Under the pieces are notes generated by a model. The model saw only the letters and a program-made list of their open reading frames with translations, was not told the DNA's origin and made no database searches. Below, in pieces: positions 9,061 through 15,896 of a stretch of 64,000 nucleotides of DNA. Source of the stretch: Micromonospora yangpuensis (lineage in GTDB: Bacteria > Actinomycetota > Actinomycetes > Mycobacteriales > Micromonosporaceae); assembly GCF_900091615.1 (NCBI RefSeq), contig NZ_FMIA01000002.1:2852001-2916000 (forward strand), given 5' to 3'. The position numbers and the translations under genes were made by a program. How positions within the stretch are numbered: the stretch's first letter is position 1; each line of letters begins with the position of its first letter.

Positions 9061-9204
9061 ATGTGTGGGTCTGGATGGCGCAGCAACTGCTCAAGGAACC
9101 GTTCGGCGCGCTGGACGCGCTCAAGGAACGACCGGATCGTCGTCCGGGAGGACAGCCGGTGCCCCCGGCGGGTTCGCACCGTCGTCCGGTGGGGGCGGGT
9201 ATGA
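9061..9204 (+). CDS. possible 47-residue leader peptide overlapping the SfnB-type gene
   Basis: ATG at 9061 opens a 47-codon frame (MCGSGWRSNC..., three Cys and three Trp in total) that ends at the TGA of 9202-9204, overlapping the ATG of the next gene (ATGA). It could be translated from a leaderless transcript made by the promoter element just upstream, coupling translation of the flavoenzyme gene. Cysteine codons 2, 10 and 34 would suit cysteine sensing, but composition is Arg-rich and could also arise by chance. Confidence 0.35.
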   Translation: MCGSGWRSNCSRNRSARWTRSRNDRIVVREDSRCPRRVRTVVRWGRV

Positions 9205-10388
9205 CGAACGTTGCCGTCCTTTCCTCGGCCGAGGCGGTCGCCCTCGCCGCCGAGTTCGCCGCCGGGTTCGCCCGGGACGCGGCCGACCGCGACGCGCGGC
9301 GCGTCCTGCCGCTGACCGAGGTCGACCAGATCAGCGCGGCCGGGCTGCTGGCGATCACCGTCCCGGCCCGGCACGGCGGGGCCGACCTGCCGACGGAGAC
9401 GGTCGCGGAGGTGTTCCGGCTGCTGTCCGCCGGTGACCCCAACATCGGCCAGATTCCGCACAGCCACTTCGTCTACGTCAACCAGCTGCGTCTGCGGGGC
9501 ACCGACGGCCAACAGAAGCTTCTCTTCGGTGAGGTGCTGGCCGGCCGCCGCTTCGGCAACGCGCAGTCCGAGGCCGGCACCCGACACGTACGCGAGATCA
9601 AGACCACGCTGACCGCCGACGGCCCGGGGTGGTGGCGACTCAACGGCCGCAAGTTCTACGCCACCGGCGCCCTGCTGGCACACCGGATCCCCGTGCTCGC
9701 CCACCTCGGGCCGGACGGGCCGCTGCACGTCGCCTGGGTCGACCGGCACGCCGGGGGCGTCGACGTCGTCGACGACTGGAACGGGCTGGGCCAGCGCACC
9801 ACCGCCAGCGGGTCGGTCGTCCTGCAGGACGTGCCGGTGCCCGACGAGCTCATCACCCCGTACGCGGTGACCTTCGATCAGCCGCAGACCTACGGCGCGT
9901 TCGCGCAGGTGCTGCATGCCGCGATCGACGCCGGCATCGCACGGGCGGCCCTGACCGACGCGGCGTGGTTCGTCCGCCACCGGAGCCGACCCTACCCGGA
10001 CGCGAACGTCGATCGGGCGGCCGACGATCCCCTCGTGGTGCACGCCTTCGGGGAGATGGAACTGGCCGTACGCGCAAGCGAGGCGCTGCTGGCCGAGGCT
10101 GCCCGGGCCATCGACCGGGCCAACGCCGACCTGACCGCCCGGTCCGCGACGGACGCGTCGCTGGCTGTCGCCGCGGCGCGGGCCGCCACCACCCACGCGG
10201 CCCTGCAGGCGAGCAGCCGGCTCTTCGAGGTGGCCGGCACCCGGTCCGCCAGCGCCACGCACCACCTCGACCGGCACTGGCGTAACGCGCGCACCCACAC
10301 GTTGCACGATCCGGCGGCGTGGAAGCTCCAGCACCTCGGCCGCTGGGTCGTCGACGGCACCCCGCCCCCCAGCCACGGACAGGTGTGA
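9201..10388 (+). CDS. SfnB-type acyl-CoA-dehydrogenase-fold flavoenzyme (sulfur acquisition)
   Basis: A 395-residue member of the acyl-CoA dehydrogenase superfamily closest in appearance to SfnB/DszC sulfur-acquisition oxidoreductases. It has the all-alpha N-terminal domain (LTEVDQISAAGLLAITVPARHGG), the beta-domain segment FGNAQSEAGTRHVREI and GRKFYATGALLAH, and the C-terminal helical domain. Family enzymes use reduced flavin and oxygen on sulfones, sulfides or related organosulfur compounds. The ATG at 9201 matches the family N-terminus; it overlaps the stop codon of the possible leader peptide. ssuD starts 4 bp after its end, and the operon continues to the FMN reductase, all consistent with two-component flavin monooxygenases. 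Confidence 0.85.
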   Translation: MTNVAVLSSAEAVALAAEFAAGFARDAADRDARRVLPLTEVDQISAAGLLAITVPARHGGADLPTETVAEVFRLLSAGDPNIGQIPHSHFVYVNQLRLRGTDGQQKLLFGEVLAGRRFGNAQSEAGTRHVREIKTTLTADGPGWWRLNGRKFYATGALLAHRIPVLAHLGPDGPLHVAWVDRHAGGVDVVDDWNGLGQRTTASGSVVLQDVPVPDELITPYAVTFDQPQTYGAFAQVLHAAIDAGIARAALTDAAWFVRHRSRPYPDANVDRAADDPLVVHAFGEMELAVRASEALLAEAARAIDRANADLTARSATDASLAVAAARAATTHAALQASSRLFEVAGTRSASATHHLDRHWRNARTHTLHDPAAWKLQHLGRWVVDGTPPPSHGQV

Positions 10389-10392
10389 GCCG

Positions 10393-11562
10393 ATGACCGC
10401 TCTGCAGTTCCACTGGTTCCTGCCGACCAACGGCGGCGACGGCCGGCAGATCGTCGGCGGCGGCCACGGCACCCCGGCCGACGTGGGCGCCCGGGCTGCC
10501 TCCGTGGCCTACCTCGGGCAGATCGCCCGTTCGGCCGAGCAACTGGGCTTCGAGGCCGCCCTGACCCCCACCGGTGCGTGGTGCGAGGACGCCTGGATCA
10601 CCACCGCGATGCTGAGCAGCCTGTCGGCACGGCTGAAGTTCCTCGTCGCGTTCCGCCCCGGTCTCACCTCGCCGTTCCTCGCCGCCCAGATGGCCGCCAC
10701 CTTCCAGAACCTCTCCGGCGGCCGGTTGCTGCTCAACGTGGTCACCGGCGGCGAGAGCCACGAACAACGGATGTACGGCGACTTCCTCGACAAGGACGCC
10801 CGTTACCAGCGGACCGGGGAGTTCCTGGAGATCGTCCGCGCGCTCTGGACGGGTCAGCCCGTCGACGTGCGCGGACGGTACTTCCAGCTCGCCGAGGCGG
10901 TCCTGACCCAGCTTCCCGACCCCGTGCCGCGGATCTACTTCGGTGGATCGTCGCCGGCGGCCCTGGAGGTGGCCGCCCGACACGTCGACGTCTACCTGAC
11001 CTGGGGTGAACCGCCGGCCGCGGTCGCCGAGAAGGTACGCCGGGTGCGTGAACTCGCCGATCGGCAGGGCCGGGCCCTCTCCTTCGGCCTGCGGGTGCAC
11101 ACCATCGCCCGGGACACCGCGCAGGAGGCCTGGGCGGAGGCCGACCGTCTGCTGGCCGGCATCTCCGCGGAGCAGATCCGCCAGGTCCAGGCGGGCCTGC
11201 GGCGTAGTGAGTCCGAGGGGCAGCGCCGGATGCTCGCCCTCAACGGCGGCACCAAGGACGGGCTGGAGATCCATCCCCACCTGTGGGCCGGTGTGGGGCT
11301 GGTGCGTGGCGGCGCCGGCACCGCGCTCGTCGGCGACCACCGGCAGGTCGCCGACCTCATCGAACAGTACGTCGAGGTGGGTGTCACCGAGTTCGTGCTC
11401 TCCGGTTACCCGCACCTGGAGGAGGCGTACCGCTTCGGTGAGGGTGTGCTGCCCGAGCTGTCCCGTCGCGGTCTCTGGCAGCACCCGGCGCCCGTGCGAC
11501 ACGCGGCGCCGGTCGTACCCTTCGCTGCGGCACCGGTGGCCGAGAGGTCGGTGGCGGGGTGA
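10393..11562 (+). CDS. ssuD: FMNH2-dependent alkanesulfonate monooxygenase
   Basis: A 389-residue bacterial-luciferase-like monooxygenase with the SsuD signature: FHWFLPTNGGDGR at the N-terminus, FEAALTPTGAWCEDAW, FLVAFRPGLTSP, SGGRLLLNVVTGG and the C-terminal ATALVGDHRQVADL-type and EFVLSGYPHLEEAYRFGE segments. SsuD cleaves alkanesulfonates with FMNH2 and O2 to aldehyde and sulfite, feeding cysteine synthesis. Length matches the family (about 380). It is sandwiched between the SfnB-type enzyme and an FMN reductase whose GTG overlaps its stop codon, so all three are one translationally coupled unit. Confidence 0.92.
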   Translation: MTALQFHWFLPTNGGDGRQIVGGGHGTPADVGARAASVAYLGQIARSAEQLGFEAALTPTGAWCEDAWITTAMLSSLSARLKFLVAFRPGLTSPFLAAQMAATFQNLSGGRLLLNVVTGGESHEQRMYGDFLDKDARYQRTGEFLEIVRALWTGQPVDVRGRYFQLAEAVLTQLPDPVPRIYFGGSSPAALEVAARHVDVYLTWGEPPAAVAEKVRRVRELADRQGRALSFGLRVHTIARDTAQEAWAEADRLLAGISAEQIRQVQAGLRRSESEGQRRMLALNGGTKDGLEIHPHLWAGVGLVRGGAGTALVGDHRQVADLIEQYVEVGVTEFVLSGYPHLEEAYRFGEGVLPELSRRGLWQHPAPVRHAAPVVPFAAAPVAERSVAG

Positions 11563-12071
11563 GCGCCCGGGTCGCCGTCGTGGTCGGCAACCCCCGGCCG
11601 GCCAGCCGCACCCTCGCCGCGGCGCAGTACGTCGCCCAGCAGCTCACCGGCCGCGAGCCGGAGCTGACCGTCGATCTCGCGACCCTGGGCCCGGCGTTGC
11701 TGGACTGGGACGACCCCGGCGTGGCCGCCCTGGTGGCCGAGATCGGTGCGGCTGACCTCGTGGTGGTGGCGAGCCCCACCTACAAGGGCACCTACACGGG
11801 GCTGCTCAAGCTCTTCCTCGATCGGTTCGCCACCGGGACGGGGCTGCGCGGGATCGCTGTTCCGCTGCTGGTCGGGGCCGCGCCGCAGCATCACCTGGCC
11901 GCGGAACTCACCCTGCGCCCGGTGCTCACCGAGATCGGTGCGACGGTGGCCGGACGCGGCCTGTTCGTGATCGACCGTCGGTACGACGATCCTGCGGCCT
12001 ACGCGGAGTGGCTCGCCGCGACGACCCCGGTCGTGGCGGCTCTTCTGCGGAGCCGGCCGGCGTCCCATTGA
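11559..12071 (+). CDS. NAD(P)H-dependent FMN reductase (SsuE-like)
   Basis: A 170-residue flavodoxin-fold reductase that starts at a GTG overlapping the ssuD stop by 4 bases (GTGA). It has the nucleotide-binding start VAVVVGNPRPASRT, the LVVVASPTYKGTYTGLLKLFLDRF segment typical of the SsuE/NADPH-dependent FMN reductase family, and the expected length. It would supply FMNH2 to SsuD and the SfnB-type enzyme. A hairpin at 12131-12175 follows. Confidence 0.88.
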   Translation: MSARVAVVVGNPRPASRTLAAAQYVAQQLTGREPELTVDLATLGPALLDWDDPGVAALVAEIGAADLVVVASPTYKGTYTGLLKLFLDRFATGTGLRGIAVPLLVGAAPQHHLAAELTLRPVLTEIGATVAGRGLFVIDRRYDDPAAYAEWLAATTPVVAALLRSRPASH

Positions 12072-12079
12072 CTGAAATC

Positions 12080-12095
12080 CCTATTTAGTCTGTAG
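12080..12095 (+). promoter_or_regulatory. sulfur-cluster promoter element, copy b (weaker)
   Basis: CCTATTTAGTCTGTAG, diverged in the first half but with the same CCTAT and GTAG at the same spacing as the copies at 9035 and 15559. The TAGGTT at 12093-12098 can be a -10 hexamer; the leader ATG is 20 bp further on. Confidence 0.4.
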
Positions 12096-12118
12096 GTTTT
12101 GCCGGTTAGGCTACCGAT

Positions 12119-12214
12119 ATGGCCAGCCAGGCAACCCCGCTCGACGCCACCGCGGTCGCGGTGTCGCGGGGTTGCTGTCGTGGCTGGACCAGTGCGCGCG
12201 GCTGCTGCCGCTGA
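12119..12214 (+). CDS. 31-residue cysteine-rich leader peptide
   Basis: ATG at 12119 to TGA at 12212-12214. The last 14 residues are RGCCRGWTSARGCCR-like: two Cys-Cys pairs (codons 19-20 and 29-30) near the end of a 31-codon frame, right after a sulfur-cluster promoter element and in front of the haloperoxidase-type gene. The Cys codons fall at the 3' arm of, and just beyond, a stable hairpin (12131-12175). Poly-cysteine upstream frames are known in mycobacteria to make expression of sulfur genes depend on charged tRNA-Cys; this gene looks like an independent example. No ribosome site is visible, so a leaderless start is assumed. Confidence 0.55.
   Translation: MASQATPLDATAVAVSRGCCRGWTSARGCCR
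12131..12175 (+). terminator. hairpin inside the Cys leader region (attenuator or operon terminator)
   Basis: GCAACCCCGC at 12131-12140 pairs perfectly with GCGGGGTTGC at 12166-12175, and the enclosed GACGCCACCGC/GCGGTGTC can extend the stem. No T-run follows. It could end the ssuE transcript or act as a leader-controlled attenuator. Confidence 0.5.
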
Positions 12215-12361
12215 GCGCCCACCTCTGATCCGCTCCCGCCCCGCGCCGCCGACTCGACGACGACCGGCGGCGTCCCGGTACCGGCGTCACCTTCCATGTC
12301 GTGCCCCGCCCACACCTGCCCGGCGCGTGCTCGCCCCCTCTCCGAAAGGTGCAACCACGTC

Positions 12362-13594
12362 ATGACCCTGCTGACCGTAGGATCCCGGCACCGTGGCCTG
12401 GCCGGGATCGTCGCCGCCGCGCTGCTCGCCGGCGTATCCGCCACCGCACCGGCTGCCGCCGCCGCGAAGGTCGACACCGCCCTGCAGTGGTACGACGTCA
12501 CCGCGGCCGCCATCGCCACCAGTACCCGCCCCCAGGTCACCAACAGCCGGGCCTGGGCGATCAGCTGGCTCGCCGCCACCCGCGCCGTGCGTACCGCGCC
12601 GGTCGGCACCGCGCGCCACTACCAGGACGCCGCGCTCGCGTCCGCGGTCCACACCGCGCTGAGCAACCTGACACCCGAGGCTGCCCCGACGCTCGACGCC
12701 GCACTCCAGGCCACGTTGCGCCGGATCCCCGACGGACGGGCCGAGGAGCGGGGCATCGCCGCCGGCCAGGCGCAGGCGCGATCGTTGCTGGCCCAGCGCA
12801 CCGGTGACGGTCTCGATCCCGCCTCGGTCAACCCCGCCTATCCCACGCCCGAACCACGGCCCGGGATCTGGCAACCCACCCCGCCGAGCTTCGGCACCGC
12901 CCAGCAGGCCGGCAACCGCCTCGCCACGCCGTTCCTGCTCGACCGGGTGGACCGCTACCGGCCCGGTCCACCGCCGGCCCTGACCTCGAAGCGATACCGG
13001 ACGGACCTGGCCGAGGTCCGCGCGTACGGCGCCGCCGACAGCGTGGTACGGACACCGCAACAGACCGACACGGCCACCTTCTGGCTCGGTTCCTCGCTGA
13101 CGCTCTACACCGGGATCCTGCGCGCCGCGCTCGCGCAGTCCACCCATCCGGTCGCCCGGCGGGCAGGCCTCGTGGCCATCTTCCACGTCGCCCTCGTCGA
13201 CACCCAGATCGCGACCTCCGACGCCAAGTACGCCTACCTGCGCTGGCGACCGGTCACCGCCCTGCGGGCCGACACCGATCCCGACTGGACGCCACTGCAC
13301 ACCACGCCCGCCCACCCGGACTACCCGAGCGGACACAACACCTACTCCGGCGCCGCGGAGCAGGTGCTCACCGCACTGGTGGGGCCACGGGCCCGACAGC
13401 CGTACACGATCGACAGCCCCAGCCAGCCAGGTGCCACCCGGACCTACCACGACTGGCGGGGTCCGACCCTGGACAACGTCGACGCCCGCGTCTGGTCGGG
13501 GATCCACACCCGTACCGCCGACGAGGTCGGGGTCGAACTCGGCCGTGACGTCGCCGAGCACGCCGTCCGCCACGCACCACGGCTGCTCCGCTGA
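12362..13594 (+). CDS. secreted vanadium-haloperoxidase/PAP2-superfamily protein
   Basis: A 410-residue exported protein. A signal peptide (GLAGIVAAALLAGVSATAPAAAAA) ends near residue 35. The C-terminal half carries the vanadium-dependent haloperoxidase/acid phosphatase site: Lys and Arg in SDAKYAYLRWRPV, PSGH in AHPDYPSGHNTYSG, and the final His in WSGIHTRTADEVG with its Asp seven residues later. The fold binds vanadate or phosphate; actinobacterial relatives are mostly uncharacterised, and phosphatase or haloperoxidase activity cannot be separated by sequence alone. The ATG at 12362 follows a GAAAGG site. Its stop overlaps the start of an SsuD-like pseudogene, and it follows a sulfur-type promoter and Cys leader, so it appears to be part of the sulfur regulon. 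Confidence 0.82.
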   Translation: MTLLTVGSRHRGLAGIVAAALLAGVSATAPAAAAAKVDTALQWYDVTAAAIATSTRPQVTNSRAWAISWLAATRAVRTAPVGTARHYQDAALASAVHTALSNLTPEAAPTLDAALQATLRRIPDGRAEERGIAAGQAQARSLLAQRTGDGLDPASVNPAYPTPEPRPGIWQPTPPSFGTAQQAGNRLATPFLLDRVDRYRPGPPPALTSKRYRTDLAEVRAYGAADSVVRTPQQTDTATFWLGSSLTLYTGILRAALAQSTHPVARRAGLVAIFHVALVDTQIATSDAKYAYLRWRPVTALRADTDPDWTPLHTTPAHPDYPSGHNTYSGAAEQVLTALVGPRARQPYTIDSPSQPGATRTYHDWRGPTLDNVDARVWSGIHTRTADEVGVELGRDVAEHAVRHAPRLLR

Positions 13595-13939
13595 TGAGCG
13601 CCGAATTCCTCTGGTACATCCCGAACCAGGTAGAGCCCGGGCACCGTGGCGACGACATCGTCGACGACCACAACAGCCTCGACACCCTCACCAGGCAGGC
13701 GCAGGCGGTGGAGGAACACGGGTGGGGCGGCGCGCTCATCGGCACCGGCTGGGGCCGGCCCGACACCTTCACGGGCGGCGGCACTGCGCGGGTACCAGTC
13801 GCTCGGCGTCACCCACTTCGTGCTCTCCGACACGCCCTACCTACGGGAGGTCACGCGCCAGGGCGACCAACTGCTGCCCCTGCTGCGCGCTGACGGCCCG
13901 GTTGCCCTCGGAAAGGAAGACCATGCCCCAGTCCGCTGA
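13594..13939 (+). pseudogene. collapsed SsuD-like luciferase-family monooxygenase
   Basis: The first 60 codons (MSAEFLWYIPNQVEPG... to IGTGWGRPDTFTG) are an intact N-terminus of an alkanesulfonate-monooxygenase-like protein. After about 13785 the reading continues in another frame with the matching C-terminus (RGYQSLGVTHFVLSDTPYLREVTRQGDQLLPLL). Nearly 280 residues of the TIM barrel are missing, with a frameshift at the deletion point. The start overlaps the stop codon of the haloperoxidase-type gene, so the ancestral gene was part of this operon. Confidence 0.8.
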
Positions 13940-14459
13940 CAGCCCCACGTTGGTCGACGCCGACGCGCAGGCCCTGCGCGGGTTGCTGCGCCATCAGGCC
14001 AGCACCGTCACCGTGGTCACCGCATCCGGCGATCCGGCCGTCGGCTTCACCGCCACGTCGTTCACCTCGGTGTCCCTGGAGCCACCGGTCGTCTCGTTCT
14101 GCCTCGACCTTCGGTCGTCGAGCTGGCCGACCGTGTCCCGCAGCCGGCACGTGGGGGTTCACCTGCTCGGCCACCACCAACAGGATCTGGCGCGGACGTT
14201 CGCGACCAGCGGGGTCGACCGGTTCGCCGCGCCGACCCGCTGGCGGGTCGGTCCCGAGGGGGTACCGCTGATCGAGGACACGCTGGCCTGGCTGTTGTGC
14301 CGGGTGGTGGAACGGGTGACCGTCGGCGACCACGCCATCGTCCTCGCCGAGCCGGAACTGCTGCAGCAGGCCGTCGTCGGCTCGCCGTTGCTCTACCACC
14401 GCGGCCGGTACGCGGGCCTGGCCGAGTACCTCGAACCGCCTGCTCGCCGCGCGGCCTGA
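13923..14459 (+). CDS. flavin reductase-like FMN-binding protein
   Basis: A 178-residue member of the HpaC/DIM6 flavin-reductase family: LRHQASTVTVVTASG, then the hallmark GFTATSFTSVSLEPPVVSFCLDL flavin-binding segment and the GDHAIVLAEPELL segment before LLYHRGRY. Such proteins deliver reduced FMN or FAD to two-component monooxygenases. The ATG at 13923 is preceded by GGAAAGGAAGACC and overlaps the end of the SsuD-like pseudogene. It likely serves the many luciferase-like enzymes of this island. Confidence 0.85.
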   Translation: MPQSADSPTLVDADAQALRGLLRHQASTVTVVTASGDPAVGFTATSFTSVSLEPPVVSFCLDLRSSSWPTVSRSRHVGVHLLGHHQQDLARTFATSGVDRFAAPTRWRVGPEGVPLIEDTLAWLLCRVVERVTVGDHAIVLAEPELLQQAVVGSPLLYHRGRYAGLAEYLEPPARRAA

Positions 14460-14578
14460 CCAGTCGCGGCGGGCCGGTGTCGCCGCCGGTGGCCGGTTTC
14501 GCTGTGCGGGTCGGCGGCGCAGGCCCCGCTCGCGGCGGCGATCAGCGACCGCCGTTCCGGATCGTCTGGAGGAGTTTC

Positions 14579-15487
14579 ATGCGTGCGATCATCGCCACCC
14601 CTGACGCAGGCCCCGGCTATCGGCCGGACGAGGTTCCCGATCCGGTCGCGGGCCCCAGCCAGGTCCTGATCGCCGTTGAACACGTGTCGGTCAACCACGG
14701 CGAGGTCCGCTATGCCCGCGCGTTTCCGGCCGGGACCATGCTCGGGCATGACGCTGTCGGGCGCGTGCTACGAGCCGCCACCACGGGTACCGGCCCGCGC
14801 GTCGGTGCGTGGGTGATCGCCCTCGGTGCCGGTGCCTGGGCACACCGGATGGCCGTCGATGTCGGCGCCGTCGCCGAGATCCCCGGCGGGATGGACGTCG
14901 CCGAGTTGGCTGTCCTGCCGACCGTCGGGGTGACCGCCCTCCGTGCGCTGCGCTCCACCGGGCCACTTCGCGGGCGGCGCGTGCTGGTGACCGGCGCGTC
15001 CGGGGGAGTGGGCCGCATCGCCGTGCAACTGGCAAGCAGCCAGGGTGCCGAGGTGATCGCGGTGGTCGGATCCGCCAGTCGGGCGGATGGTCTGGCGTCG
15101 CTCGGCGCGAAGGAGGTCGTGGTCGGCATCGATGCCATCGCGGGCGAGGTTGACGTGGTCGTCGAGACGGTGGGTGGGGTCGTACTGCCGGCCGCCTGGC
15201 GGCTGTTGTCTCCGGGCGGCGTGCTGCACAGCATCGGGTGGGCCTCCGGGGAGCCCGCGACCTTCCCGGTGAACTCCACCTTCGCTCCCGGGGCGGCGCG
15301 GTCCCTGCGGTCCTTCGGTGATGTCGCCTCGCCCGGTGCGGACCTGGCGTGCCTGCTGGGCCTCGTGCGTGACGGTGCGCTCCGGGTGCCGGTGGGCTGG
15401 CGCGGCTCCTGGCGGCACCTCGACGAGGCCGCGGCGGCGTTGCTCGGGCGCCGGGTGGCCGGCAAGGTGCTGCTCGACGTGGACTGA
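14579..15487 (+). CDS. zinc-independent quinone-oxidoreductase-type medium-chain dehydrogenase
   Basis: A 302-residue MDR-superfamily protein starting at ATG 14579 after GGAGGAG. The GroES-like N-terminal domain (EHVSVNHGEVRYARAFPAGTMLGHDAVGRV) is followed by a Rossmann domain with VLVTGASGGVGRIAVQLA (NADPH-binding) and VVETVGGVVLPAAW. Structural and catalytic zinc ligands are missing, as in quinone oxidoreductases (QOR). It could reduce an alpha,beta-unsaturated carbonyl or quinone; in this island it might handle an aldehyde or ketone released from a sulfonate. Substrate unknown. Confidence 0.8.
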   Translation: MRAIIATPDAGPGYRPDEVPDPVAGPSQVLIAVEHVSVNHGEVRYARAFPAGTMLGHDAVGRVLRAATTGTGPRVGAWVIALGAGAWAHRMAVDVGAVAEIPGGMDVAELAVLPTVGVTALRALRSTGPLRGRRVLVTGASGGVGRIAVQLASSQGAEVIAVVGSASRADGLASLGAKEVVVGIDAIAGEVDVVVETVGGVVLPAAWRLLSPGGVLHSIGWASGEPATFPVNSTFAPGAARSLRSFGDVASPGADLACLLGLVRDGALRVPVGWRGSWRHLDEAAAALLGRRVAGKVLLDVD

Positions 15488-15558
15488 CCGTGGCTCGCGA
15501 AGGGGAGCGGCGGGTGGCTTGTACCCGGGGTCCACGAGCCGCGCTTAAACCCATAAAC

Positions 15559-15574
15559 CCTATAGGAAAAGTAG
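15559..15574 (+). promoter_or_regulatory. sulfur-cluster promoter element (CTATAGG...AGTAG), copy c
   Basis: CCTATAGGAAAAGTAG, followed by TTTATT so that TAGTTT can be a -10 hexamer. It matches the minus-strand copy at 29325-29340 in 14 of 16 positions. It lies at the head of the 323-bp leader of the ABC transporter operon. Confidence 0.55.
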
Positions 15575-15896
15575 TTTATTGGTCAACGGATCGGTGGCCA
15601 CGCGTGCGAAAGACGACATCCGTGGATGCTTTCGTTGACATCTCCACCGCTGCGCAGTGAACTCATCTCATGTCCAGTGAGCTGCGGTTGACCACCCGCG
15701 GTCACATCGACTTCGGTCGAGTGTGGTCCAGCTCCTGTCTGCGCTGACCGGCACCCACTCCCACGGGTCCGCCCCGGCCCACCGAGGTGGGGCTCACCGT
15801 CGAGCCGACCGCCCCTTTCCTGCACCCTGACCCGCGCCACCGGCGCGAGGGGCCTCGCCGTACCCGCTTCCGCCTGCCTGGACAGGAGACTCCCGC
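15575..15896. other. long 5' leader of the ABC importer operon
   Basis: About 320 bases between the candidate promoter and the solute-binding-protein gene. No convincing gene; one 14-codon frame at 15594-15638 carries a single Cys codon and is too weak to call. A GACAGGAGAC ribosome site lies just before the ATG at 15897. No clear riboswitch fold was recognised by eye. Confidence 0.4.

Noticed and set aside
15594..15638. 14-codon frame after the promoter at 15559 as another Cys leader
   Set aside because: Only one Cys codon, no ribosome site, and not positioned like the other leaders; too weak to call.
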